6,343 nt of DNA from CAYGAW01 sp964347945 (GTDB lineage: Bacteria; Chloroflexota; Anaerolineae; UBA7937; B3-Chlor): positions 1-6,343 of the forward strand of contig CAYGAW010000199.1 in NCBI GenBank assembly GCA_964347945.1. The letters are read 5' to 3'. Positions 1 through 6,176 of this stretch are shown here, piece after piece. The first letter of the stretch is position 1. Each line of letters begins with the position of its first letter. Position numbers and translations under genes: made by a program. The notes beneath the pieces were generated by a model. That model ran no database searches and was not told where the DNA came from. It saw only the letters and a list, made by a program, of their open reading frames with translations.

Positions 1-25
1 AGCCAGGGAATTCATTCCCTGGCGG
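1..25. repeat. Hairpin repeat A, copy 1
   Basis: Near-perfect palindrome. Arm GCCAGGGAAT (2-11) pairs with ATTCCCTGGC (14-23), giving up to 10 bp around a 2-nt centre, or more realistically 9 bp with a TTCA loop. All 25 nt recur exactly at 216-240. The sequences after the two copies differ, so the repeated unit ends at or near base 25. Its left end may extend beyond the window. Confidence 0.85.
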
Positions 26-156
26 ACTACGGTTAAGCAGCAATGGCTGCTGTAGTGGGCATCATTGGCCAGTGGCAAGGGATTGGCTGCCAGTGGCGGG
101 CGATGCGTTGCGTGAGAGCGCGTGGTACATGGAAGGGTTTCCATCCTTGGAAGATG

Positions 157-179
157 GCGGGGGAATGGAATTCCCCCGC
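157..179. repeat. Hairpin repeat B
   Basis: Arm GCGGGGGAAT (157-166) pairs with ATTCCCCCGC (170-179), a 10-bp stem with loop GGA. The inner part (GGGAAT...ATTCCC) is the same as in hairpin A while the outer arm differs, so A and B look like members of one family with compensating arm changes. Confidence 0.8.
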
Positions 180-183
180 TTAG

Positions 184-209
184 ATCAAGAAGTCCCTCTG
201 GGACTTGAT
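184..209. repeat. Hairpin repeat C
   Basis: Two alternative pairings are visible. AAGTCCC (190-196) can pair with GGGACTT (200-206) around loop TCT. Alternatively ATCAAG (184-189) can pair with CTTGAT (204-209), with a 3-nt bulge and the TCCC/GGGA core retained, giving 10 bp in total. It sits 4 nt from hairpin B and 6 nt from the second copy of hairpin A. Confidence 0.7.
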
Positions 210-215
210 GTTGTA

Positions 216-240
216 AGCCAGGGAATTCATTCCCTGGCGG
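216..240. repeat. Hairpin repeat A, copy 2
   Basis: Exact 25-nt duplicate of bases 1-25, with a start-to-start distance of 215 nt. It begins 14 nt beyond the stop codon of the minus-strand gene at 255-758, so it would form a stem in that gene's 3' untranslated region. A bidirectional transcript-end role is possible but unproven, because there is no U-tract. Confidence 0.85.
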
Positions 241-254
241 TGGTTCAGATGGGC

Positions 255-758
255 TCACTCGTTGATCCGCAGTTCCCACTCGCAGAATAGATCGTCGGGA
301 TGCGGATCGGGTGGAGCCATCACGCACCGCACCTCGACCCTCTCGTCTATCTCCTTGGCGAAGCTGGTGAACTCCCCCAGGTGCATCGACTTGCAAGGGA
401 ATTCGCCTCTGCCCGCCCTCAGCCGCGCCGCTTGAGGGGGACAGTGCGGGACACGGATCGTGGCTCCGTCTTCGCTCTCCTCCATGTCGTAGCCGACGAT
501 GACAGTCCAAGGAAAGTAGGACAGCGCTTCCAAGACGCGAGCTACGCCCCGGTCTTCTAGCTGGAACCTTTCCTGGATCTCCTTCGCTGCTAGGCCGCCC
601 ATCCTGGTCCATATGTCCTCGTTCAGTTTGACCGCGGCCTCGGTGCCGAAGGTGTCCTCTACCGCCAGGAACCAGAAGGCATCTGTGAGCCTGTACTGCC
701 TGAGCAGAAAATCCAAGTACTCCCGCACATCCTTGTCACCCATCTCAGAGAATTTCAT
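255..758 (-). CDS. DUF6125-like protein of unknown function
   Basis: Predicted soluble protein of 167 aa with no signal peptide or membrane segment. The organisation matches my memory of the DUF6125 family: a helical N-terminus (EYLDFLLRQYRLTDAFWF, about 13-30), then FPWTVIVGY (82-90) and a Cys/His-rich C-terminal half. Candidate metal-binding or catalytic residues are H105 and C106 (VPHCPPQ), C122 and H126 (PCKSMH), C145, and H153 and C159 (PDPHPDDLFCEW). The spacing loosely recalls the ATC-hydrolase-like group, but no activity can be assigned. The start is ATG at 756-758: a GGAGG at 764-768 lies 5 nt before it. The TTG one codon upstream would be only 2 nt from that site and is less likely. 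The gene is separated from the 944-2185 gene by 185 nt and probably has its own translation signal rather than being coupled. Coding is secure; the family call is from memory of motifs. Confidence 0.85.
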   Translation of the reverse strand: MKFSEMGDKDVREYLDFLLRQYRLTDAFWFLAVEDTFGTEAAVKLNEDIWTRMGGLAAKEIQERFQLEDRGVARVLEALSYFPWTVIVGYDMEESEDGATIRVPHCPPQAARLRAGRGEFPCKSMHLGEFTSFAKEIDERVEVRCVMAPPDPHPDDLFCEWELRINE

Positions 759-761
759 CAA

Positions 762-943
762 TACCTCCGGATTCGAATGTTGATTTTCGCATGCGTCGGG
801 GTTGCGTGGGGTAGCTGTGCTCGTGGATCAGCGCGGTCGTGTAGCCATCGCGCAGCGTAGCCCAGCTCGCACTAAGCTAGTTGCTTCCCTTGTCTTCCAC
901 AGGAGTAGTTGCCTCTCGGGATGCTCTAAGGAGTGTGGACAAA
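762..943. other. Intergenic spacer, nothing recognised
   Basis: The spacer lies between the DUF6125-like start and the PrsW-like stop. No tRNA, clear promoter or intrinsic terminator is visible. Two 8-bp palindromes, ATTCGAAT (771-778) and CGCATGCG (788-795), sit just upstream of the Shine-Dalgarno. A weak bulged stem could form between TTGTC-tt-CCACA (890-901) and TGTGGACAA (934-942), directly after the PrsW-like stop, but its 32-nt loop and lack of a T-run make it a poor terminator. Confidence 0.5.
763..768 (-). promoter_or_regulatory. Shine-Dalgarno that selects the ATG start
   Basis: Minus strand reads GGAGGT, then ATTG, then ATG. Counting from GGAGG there are 5 nt to the ATG at 758 but only 2 nt to the in-frame TTG at 761. 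This favours the ATG. Confidence 0.8.
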
Positions 944-2185
944 CTAGTCAACATCGGCCGGGAAACGGCTCGTTTCATCCGATGGAAGCGCGTCTGATGA
1001 CGGACGGGTGCCCCTTCTGGTCAGATAGAGCAAGATTGCTGACATGGATGCGGTCAAAAACAGCAGGAATCCGAGGGAACCTATGACGATAGAACCGGCA
1101 ACACCCTGTGCCAGGATGTCGTCTGGCTTGGTCAACATCAGCAGTGAAGGCACGGCCACCGCAATTGCAGCCCCATTCCAGAGGGCATGGATACCAGCAC
1201 TGGTCCCATAGGCGGCCAGCAGCCTCAGAGGGCGTCTCTTCACGAGAGCCTGATACCAGCCCAGTCCCATCACGCCGCTGGCGACGCAATGCATCAGGCT
1301 AGCCCCGAACCGCACTATCATCACGGCCCCCCAACCTTCCAGGGCAATGGAGCCATTGAAAAGGCTCTCGCCCAGGGCGAAACCGGCGCCGCAGGCCACA
1401 CCCCAAAGTAGGGCTTCTGCATGCCCCGGCAAGCGGTAGGCCAGTAAGGCCAGCAGCAGAATGCCCAGCCCCTTGATGAACTCCTCGATCAGGGGGGCGA
1501 TGATGACGAACATGGCGACAATGGTTGTCAGGGCCCACGGCGATAGGAGTAGTTTGGCCACGTTTGCTGAATCTTCGACCCAGCCTGGATCCTGGAGCTT
1601 GAGGGACAACTCCGTCAGTCTCTCCAGCCCGCCTGGTGTAAGGGCGACCAGGAAGGAGATCATCAGGACCACACAGAGCAAGAGGGCGATCTCAGCGGCC
1701 AGAGCAACGGCGGGTGCCAGAAGTCCACCGTGGGATAGCTCAAGGCTGACGGTCCGCCACGACGCGGCGCTCGTTCGCCGCCCTGCGAAGGCCAATATGG
1801 CCAGGGCAGGGCTGATGGCGGCAAGCACGTGAAGGGGCGGAAAAGCTAGCGCGGTCAAGATGGGCGACGGAAGCAGGGAGATCATCGCCTGGCCGACGAT
1901 CAGAGACAGGGCGAATAGCACCGTCAGCAGCCATGGGGAAGGGGGAAAGAAGACACCCGATGTTTTCCCCTTGAGCGAGTTGCGAGCGTGATAGCTCAAT
2001 ATGAAGCCCAAGCCGAGAGTCAGAGCAGCGGCGGAAGCGAGGGTGACATTGGCTGCCACGACATCCTGTCCATGGTAGGCGAAGGGCAGGAAGAGGTACA
2101 GCAGGGAGAACACTGTGCCGGCAGCGATCAGCGCGCCGCCGAGGAGAAGTGCGAAGATACTGAGAACCTTACGGCGTCGGGCCAT
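944..2185 (-). CDS. PrsW-family intramembrane metalloprotease
   Basis: Integral membrane protein of 413 aa with roughly nine to ten hydrophobic segments (for example about 8-36, 43-66, 84-106, 155-183, 218-250, 256-275, 360-388). The family motifs are present in order: EExxK as E234-E235-x-x-K238 (PLIEEFIKG), FALGE at 269-273, a membrane histidine H299 (SLMHCVASG), and H333 in SAGIHALWNG (329-338). These supply the glutamates and histidines proposed as the zinc site. In Bacillus subtilis PrsW cleaves the anti-sigma factor RsiW; no sigma or anti-sigma gene is seen here, so the substrate is unknown. The C-terminus (about 391-413) is polar and probably disordered. ATG start at 2183-2185, with GGGGA 8 nt upstream inside the preceding gene; the first 17 nt overlap that gene, suggesting coupled translation. 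The family call is strong. Bacterial PrsW-like proteins are diverse, so the role is uncertain. Confidence 0.9.
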   Translation of the reverse strand: MARRRKVLSIFALLLGGALIAAGTVFSLLYLFLPFAYHGQDVVAANVTLASAAALTLGLGFILSYHARNSLKGKTSGVFFPPSPWLLTVLFALSLIVGQAMISLLPSPILTALAFPPLHVLAAISPALAILAFAGRRTSAASWRTVSLELSHGGLLAPAVALAAEIALLLCVVLMISFLVALTPGGLERLTELSLKLQDPGWVEDSANVAKLLLSPWALTTIVAMFVIIAPLIEEFIKGLGILLLALLAYRLPGHAEALLWGVACGAGFALGESLFNGSIALEGWGAVMIVRFGASLMHCVASGVMGLGWYQALVKRRPLRLLAAYGTSAGIHALWNGAAIAVAVPSLLMLTKPDDILAQGVAGSIVIGSLGFLLFLTASMSAILLYLTRRGTRPSSDALPSDETSRFPADVD

Positions 2186-3134
2186 GTTGATTGTCCCCGC
2201 GGCATTTGGCCAGGCGGTAGACAGCCCGCCCCAAGTCCTGCAGCGTTCCGCTGTCCTCTACTTGCTGCACCAGACGCCCTGGGATATTCGCCACCCCGTT
2301 GTGCGCGCCGCTGATGGCTCCGGCGATGGCAGCGGTGGTGTCCGTGTCGCCACCGCCCATGACTGCGGAAGAGACGGTGCTCAGAAAGTCAGTCGGGGTC
2401 CTCAAGAAGCAGTAGAGCGCGCTAGCAACGGTCTCCACCACGTAGCCGCTGGTGCCGAGGTGGGCGAGAGCTTCTCCAGTTGGAGTGTTGGCGGACAACA
2501 GCTCCTGAGCTACTTCAAGGTTGCGCGCCACCTCGGAGTCTCCGACGAAGGCCACCGTGTCTGTCAAGAGTCCCTCCACATCCAAGTCTCCGGTCACCAG
2601 ACGAGCGATGGCGTATGCGACAGCCGTGGCGCCAGCCACGGCCTCGGAGTTGTGGTGCGTGATGACGCTGGTCGCCCAGCAGTCCTGACTAAGGCGCTCC
2701 AGGTCGTGACAATCGAGGAGGCCCACGGGGGCGATGCGCATGGCCGTTCCGTTACCCGCGGCCCACTTTCCTCGGCGACCGCTTTCCCGCCAAGGTATGC
2801 CCCTCTTGAGGTTGAGGATGCTCTCAGCGCACGTGTGGCCGATTCCCCGCAAGTCACCACCATCGAACCAATTGACGAAGCGGTGCGCGATGTCCTCTGG
2901 GGCGACGCGGCTTCGTTCCACGATGCTCTCGGCCAAACAGAGCATCATCTTGGTGTCATCGGTGTACTGGCCCGGCGCCAGCCCGTGCCCTGAAATGAAC
3001 TCTGTCACCAATCCATAGCGCTCGTAGATCGTCTGGGCTGGCATGCCCTCAAACGGCATTCCCAGGGCATCGCCGATTGCCAGGCCCAGCAAACATCCGG
3101 CGAATCTATCTTCCACTGTCCCTAGCTTCCCCAC
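2169..3134 (-). CDS. ADP-ribosylglycohydrolase (DraG/ARH family)
   Basis: Predicted cytosolic hydrolase of 321 aa, typical family length, that would remove ADP-ribose from a modified protein or other acceptor using a two-metal centre. Visible motifs in order: DRFAGCLLGLAIGDALGMPFEG (9-30, the N-terminal signature), YTDDT (57-61, with metal ligands T58, D59, D60), the conserved GNGTAMRIAP (127-136), ITHHNSE (158-164) and GGDTDTTAAIAGAI (261-274, with D263, D265, T266). All expected metal ligands are intact, so an active enzyme is likely. The first base of the GTG start is the last base of the dinG TAG stop (TAGTG), a classic coupled junction. A second GTG at codon 7 could also initiate, as the sequence before it is purine-rich. 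The substrate cannot be read from sequence: nitrogenase reductase, as for true DraG, is unlikely without nif genes, and an ARH3-like or nucleic-acid-linked target is open. Confidence 0.93.
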   Translation of the reverse strand: MGKLGTVEDRFAGCLLGLAIGDALGMPFEGMPAQTIYERYGLVTEFISGHGLAPGQYTDDTKMMLCLAESIVERSRVAPEDIAHRFVNWFDGGDLRGIGHTCAESILNLKRGIPWRESGRRGKWAAGNGTAMRIAPVGLLDCHDLERLSQDCWATSVITHHNSEAVAGATAVAYAIARLVTGDLDVEGLLTDTVAFVGDSEVARNLEVAQELLSANTPTGEALAHLGTSGYVVETVASALYCFLRTPTDFLSTVSSAVMGGGDTDTTAAIAGAISGAHNGVANIPGRLVQQVEDSGTLQDLGRAVYRLAKCRGDNQHGPTP

Positions 3135-5980
3135 TAAGCTCTGTCCCGTTCGTAAGCGACCTCGCCAGCGATCCAGGCGGCAGCCAGCTCAGGCAATTCG
3201 CCCAGCGGGCCTTGGCGGACGGTACACTGGGGTATGGCCTCAAGGAATGCCGGGCCGTAGGATTTCGTCAACACCCGTTTGTCCAGTACGACCACCACTC
3301 CCCGGTCGGTCTTGCTCCTTATGAGGCGCCCGAACCCCTGACGGAAACGCAAGACCGCCTGAGGGACAGCATACTGGTTAAACGGATCGTCGAAGGTCTC
3401 GCTCCGCGCCGCGAAGATGGGGTCATCGGGGACGGGAAATGGCAGGCGGGCGATAACCAGGCAGCTCAGCGCCTCACCCACGACATCTATTCCTTCCCAG
3501 TAACTCCGGGTGCCCAAGATGATAGTCTCGGGGTTGGCCTTGAGTGCGTCCAGCAGGTTACGGCGCGAACCGTCCAAGCCCTGTCCCAACACCGCTATCC
3601 CCTCATCCCCCAACGGGCGACTGATCGCGCCGTACGTAGCTCGCAGCTGACTATGAGAAGTGAAGAGAACTATGGTCCGCCCCCTGGTGGCCCGGCCAAG
3701 ATCTGCCAAGACCTTTTCCACGGACTTCTGAAAGTTCGATTGGCCTGGTTCCGGGATGTTAGTGGGCATGTAGAGCAGTGTGGACTTCTCGTAGTTGAAG
3801 GGAGAACCGATGATCATCTCCTCTGCTGACCAGAGGTTGAGCCGTTCTTTGACGTAGGCGAAATCCCATCCGGTGCTGAGCGTTGCCGACGTCAGAACGA
3901 TGCACTGTTTGTCAGGGTAAAGCCCGCTTTCCAATTCCCGGCCCACGTGTAACGGTGCCGCATGAAGGCTGATGGTGGCATCGTCGGCGCTGATGGAGGC
4001 CCAGTAGATGCCGTCGGCGACTGGCTGCGCAACTATGGCCTCTATCTCTTCCCCCAACTGCCTGACGTGGCGCAGGTTGCCGCCTAGTTCCTGCATCAGG
4101 TCCTCATATTCCTGAATGTGGGCGTTTTCGAGATCGGCCAGGCCTCTGTAGAGATACTCGAGGTGGTCTCCTATGGCCCGCAGGCCTTTGGACAGATCCT
4201 CCCACGCTATCTCCACGTCAGACCATGCTGGTTGTATCCTCAAACCACTGGTCAACCGGATGCGCTGGTCGTATTGGCTACCTGGTCGCTGATACTCATC
4301 CAGGAAGAGGGTCAAGGTGGTGAAAAAGTGGTGCACCTTCCTGCGAGTGTTCTCCACTTCTTGGACGGCCTCCGACAGGTACCTTTCGACCTCTGCCTGC
4401 ATGTGCGCGGGGACGGTGCTGCCCCGAAGTCGGCCCGGTAGCTGGTGGAGGAGGCCGTGCTCTCTCCTTCCTGTGGTCTGTACGAGCCCGCTGAGTAGGC
4501 CCAGAATCCGGCCTTGATTGACCTCGAAACTTAGCTGTTTTGTCGCCACATGCTCCAGCTGGTGAGCTTCGTCGATGATGAGGTGCCGATAGGGTGGCAG
4601 AATGCGGTTATCAGTGAGCATGTCGGATAGGAGAAGCGAGTGATTGACCACGATGAGATGGGCTTCCTCCGCCTGCTGGCGAGCGCGGTAGAAGAAGCAT
4701 CTGCCGATCTGAGAACAGAGATCGGGATTGCAGGACTCATCCTCGGCGGAGAGTCTGGACCAGATGAGGTTCTCCTCACGCATCAGGTTGAGCTCGGCCT
4801 TGTCGCCGGTGGTTGTGCTGGGCAGCCAGACGAGGATCTTGGCCAGCACTCGAATCTCGTCCACTGTGAGATCAGGCTGGCGGCGAAGGGAGGCCAGACG
4901 ACGCAGGCATAGATAGTTGCCCCGTCCCTTGAGCAACGCAGCTTTCACATCCAGGGACAGGAGTTCCTGGAGGTCAGGGATGTCCTTGAGAAAGAGTTGG
5001 TCCTGTAGGTTGATGGTGTTGGTGGATATGACGACGTGTAGCCCGTTGGTGACGGCCCAGAGGGCGGCCGGCAAGAGATAGGCTAGGGATTTCCCGGTTC
5101 CCGTCCCCGCTTCTACCAGCAGGTATAGGTCCTCGTTGAAAGCCTCGCTGACCCGTTGGAGCATCTCTACCTGTTGGGGGCGATACTCGTATCCGGCAAA
5201 CCGCTGGGCCACCACACCGCCCTCCTCAAACATCGCTCTAAGGGAGGCGACATCCAGAGGTTCTACGTCCGGCGAGGGCTCCAGAGGTCGGCCTTCGCGA
5301 GCGAGGGCGAAGATGGGCCCGGGCATCTCTTCGGTCAAGACGCCTTTGGCCGCCAGTTGCTCGCGAATGGTGCCAGCGAAGGCAGTGCGCGCTTTCTGCG
5401 CCTCGAAATCCAGGAACAACTGGCGCAGCGGCCAATCACTCCTCTTTGCCAGGTTGTTGACCTCCTGGATAGTCTTGATGTCAAGCTGGGAGGCCCGCTC
5501 GAGGAGGGCGAGGAAGAGCTTGCTGGTGGTCTCGGCGTCTGTGAGAGCGCGGTGCGAACCACTGGCCGGTACGCCCAACTCCTCGGCCAATCTGGCCAGG
5601 CTGTAGCGGGAGGCGTGCGGCACGAGGATGCTGGCGAGTTCGAAGGTGTCGATGGCTGGATTGGGGAGGAGCAGGCCTCGTCTGCGCAGGAAGCTGAGGT
5701 CGAAGTCGATACTGTGGCCTACGAGCGGATAGTCCTTGATGAAGCCAGCCAGGTGTCCGATGACGGTGGATATGAGGGGGGCTACGTCTGCTTCGTCCTG
5801 CTGGATTCCCGTCAGGCGGGTTATCCTGTAGGGAATGGGGCGCTCTGGCCTGACCAGGCTGGACCAGGTATCCAGCACGTTCTCGCCACGGAACTTGACC
5901 GCCGCCACCTCGATGATAGCGTCTCGATCGGGGTTCAGTCCAGTGGTTTCTAGATCAAGGGAGACGTATGTGCGGGCCAC
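3134..5980 (-). CDS. dinG: DinG-family helicase with N-terminal DEDDh exonuclease
   Basis: Protein of 948 aa combining two enzymes. Residues 1 to about 165 form a DnaQ/PolC-like 3'-5' exonuclease with a full DEDDh set: D9 and E11 (LDLETTG), D94 (HSIDFDLSFL), H143 and D148 (HRALTDAE). Residues about 255-935 form an XPD/DinG-type superfamily 2 helicase: Walker A AGTGTGKS (291-298), DEAH box (470-473), TSATL (697-701), GTRSYWEGID (823-832) and QGFGRLIRS (881-889). Four cysteines, C358, C417, C422 and C428, lie between Walker A and DEAH; the last three have C-x4-C-x5-C spacing, as in the Fe-S cluster of E. coli DinG. The exonuclease fusion is the Gram-positive architecture, but the S. aureus protein is reported to lack the cluster, so this is an unusual combination. 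GTG start at 5978-5980: an in-frame TAG at 5993-5995 with no other start codon between makes it the earliest possible, and the exonuclease strand begins at once. It heads the three-gene operon. Confidence 0.95.
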   Translation of the reverse strand: MARTYVSLDLETTGLNPDRDAIIEVAAVKFRGENVLDTWSSLVRPERPIPYRITRLTGIQQDEADVAPLISTVIGHLAGFIKDYPLVGHSIDFDLSFLRRRGLLLPNPAIDTFELASILVPHASRYSLARLAEELGVPASGSHRALTDAETTSKLFLALLERASQLDIKTIQEVNNLAKRSDWPLRQLFLDFEAQKARTAFAGTIREQLAAKGVLTEEMPGPIFALAREGRPLEPSPDVEPLDVASLRAMFEEGGVVAQRFAGYEYRPQQVEMLQRVSEAFNEDLYLLVEAGTGTGKSLAYLLPAALWAVTNGLHVVISTNTINLQDQLFLKDIPDLQELLSLDVKAALLKGRGNYLCLRRLASLRRQPDLTVDEIRVLAKILVWLPSTTTGDKAELNLMREENLIWSRLSAEDESCNPDLCSQIGRCFFYRARQQAEEAHLIVVNHSLLLSDMLTDNRILPPYRHLIIDEAHQLEHVATKQLSFEVNQGRILGLLSGLVQTTGRREHGLLHQLPGRLRGSTVPAHMQAEVERYLSEAVQEVENTRRKVHHFFTTLTLFLDEYQRPGSQYDQRIRLTSGLRIQPAWSDVEIAWEDLSKGLRAIGDHLEYLYRGLADLENAHIQEYEDLMQELGGNLRHVRQLGEEIEAIVAQPVADGIYWASISADDATISLHAAPLHVGRELESGLYPDKQCIVLTSATLSTGWDFAYVKERLNLWSAEEMIIGSPFNYEKSTLLYMPTNIPEPGQSNFQKSVEKVLADLGRATRGRTIVLFTSHSQLRATYGAISRPLGDEGIAVLGQGLDGSRRNLLDALKANPETIILGTRSYWEGIDVVGEALSCLVIARLPFPVPDDPIFAARSETFDDPFNQYAVPQAVLRFRQGFGRLIRSKTDRGVVVVLDKRVLTKSYGPAFLEAIPQCTVRQGPLGELPELAAAWIAGEVAYERDRA

Positions 5981-5986
5981 AAGGTG

Positions 5987-5992
5987 ATTATA
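5987..5992 (-). promoter_or_regulatory. -10 box of dinG operon promoter, probably leaderless
   Basis: The minus strand carries a perfect TATAAT followed by six bases (CACCTT) and then the GTG start of dinG, so transcription would begin at or within a base or two of the start codon. No Shine-Dalgarno is present; the bases before GTG resemble anti-SD rather than SD. The -35 is weak: TTTCCT (6011-6016, 18-nt spacing) or TTCCTT (6010-6015, 17-nt). A leaderless transcript is an inference from geometry. Confidence 0.65.
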
Positions 5993-6010
5993 CTACAACG
6001 AGTTGTCGTA
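5991..6010. promoter_or_regulatory. Candidate operator, inverted repeat in promoter spacer
   Basis: Arms TACtACAAC (5991-5999) and GTTGTcGTA (6002-6010) are complementary at 8 of 9 positions around a 2-nt centre (GA). The repeat covers the first two bases of the -10 box and nearly the whole spacer, where a bound dimer would block RNA polymerase. It does not match the E. coli LexA box (CTGT-N8-ACAG) or the Bacillus type (GAAC-N4-GTTC), so no regulator is named. Confidence 0.45.
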
Positions 6011-6122
6011 AGGAAACGGCCATGGGTAGGATTGGGCAGGCTCGAGAGGCTGATTGGCTGTCGAATCCCTCGGGTCAACGGGGAGCTAGGCTGTTTGTGC
6101 TCTGCGCTTTACCGCATGCGTT

Positions 6123-6145
6123 GGGGCAGGTTTCAAACCTGCCCC
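6123..6145. repeat. Perfect hairpin repeat, REP-like
   Basis: Arm GGGGCAGGTT (6123-6132) pairs perfectly with AACCTGCCCC (6136-6145) around loop TCA; the palindrome is otherwise continuous. I recognise this sequence type as a common interspersed hairpin: its minus-strand reading gives GAGLKPAPT, a peptide often seen in spurious hypothetical proteins. It lies about 140 nt upstream of the dinG start, with no T-run. Confidence 0.8.
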
Positions 6146-6159
6146 TACGGCCGATCTGA

Positions 6160-6176
6160 AGGGGCGGAATGCCCCT
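6160..6176. repeat. Short hairpin repeat
   Basis: Arm AGGGGC (6160-6165) pairs with GCCCCT (6171-6176), loop GGAAT. It lies 14 nt from the preceding hairpin. The G-run arm followed by GGAAT recalls hairpin B at the other end of the window. Confidence 0.65.

Larger units (their letters stand above)
1..254. repeat. Intergenic cluster of short hairpin repeats
   Basis: No convincing gene lies here. The stretch is packed with inverted repeats. Two identical copies of one hairpin (1-25 and 216-240) bracket others at 36-51 (6-bp stem AGCAGC/GCTGCT, loop AATG), 129-144 (6-bp stem ATGGAA/TTCCAT), 157-179 and 184-209. An 8-nt direct repeat, ccagtggc, occurs at 69-76 and 90-97. In the right half the hairpins are separated by only 4-12 nt. 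The block lies immediately downstream of the 255-758 gene and may end or stabilise its transcript, but no T-run follows any stem, so classic intrinsic termination is not supported. The pattern resembles REP-like intergenic palindromes. The left edge is cut by the window, so the cluster may be longer. Confidence 0.75.

Noticed and set aside
1..240. CRISPR array
   Set aside because: Only two exact copies exist, 215 nt apart, and the intervening sequence is other hairpins rather than evenly sized spacers.
72..290. Plus-strand 72-codon open frame starting at GTG
   Set aside because: It runs through four hairpins and into the 3' end of the well-supported minus-strand gene, and has no Shine-Dalgarno or recognisable domain.
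765..783. TTCGAAT resembling a tRNA T-loop
   Set aside because: The flanking bases do not pair on either strand and no anticodon or acceptor stem is present.
802..1086. Plus-strand frame starting 'RGVAVLVDQRGRVAIAQRSP', briefly Nudix-like
   Set aside because: Only about 20 residues look plausible. No Nudix box follows, and the frame continues antisense into the PrsW-like gene.
2115..2993. Long plus-strand open frame opposite the ADP-ribosylglycohydrolase
   Set aside because: It is antisense to a gene with intact family motifs; long mirror frames are expected from codon bias in GC-rich DNA.
3077..3829. Long plus-strand frame opposite the dinG 3' end
   Set aside because: Shadow of dinG with no domain or start signal.
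5156..5953. Long plus-strand frame opposite the dinG exonuclease domain
   Set aside because: Antisense to the conserved DEDDh motifs; low-complexity acidic and glycine-rich translation.
6022..6159. 45-codon plus-strand ORF with AAGGA seven bases before its ATG
   Set aside because: The Shine-Dalgarno is plausible, but the product resembles nothing and its last third is encoded by a hairpin repeat.
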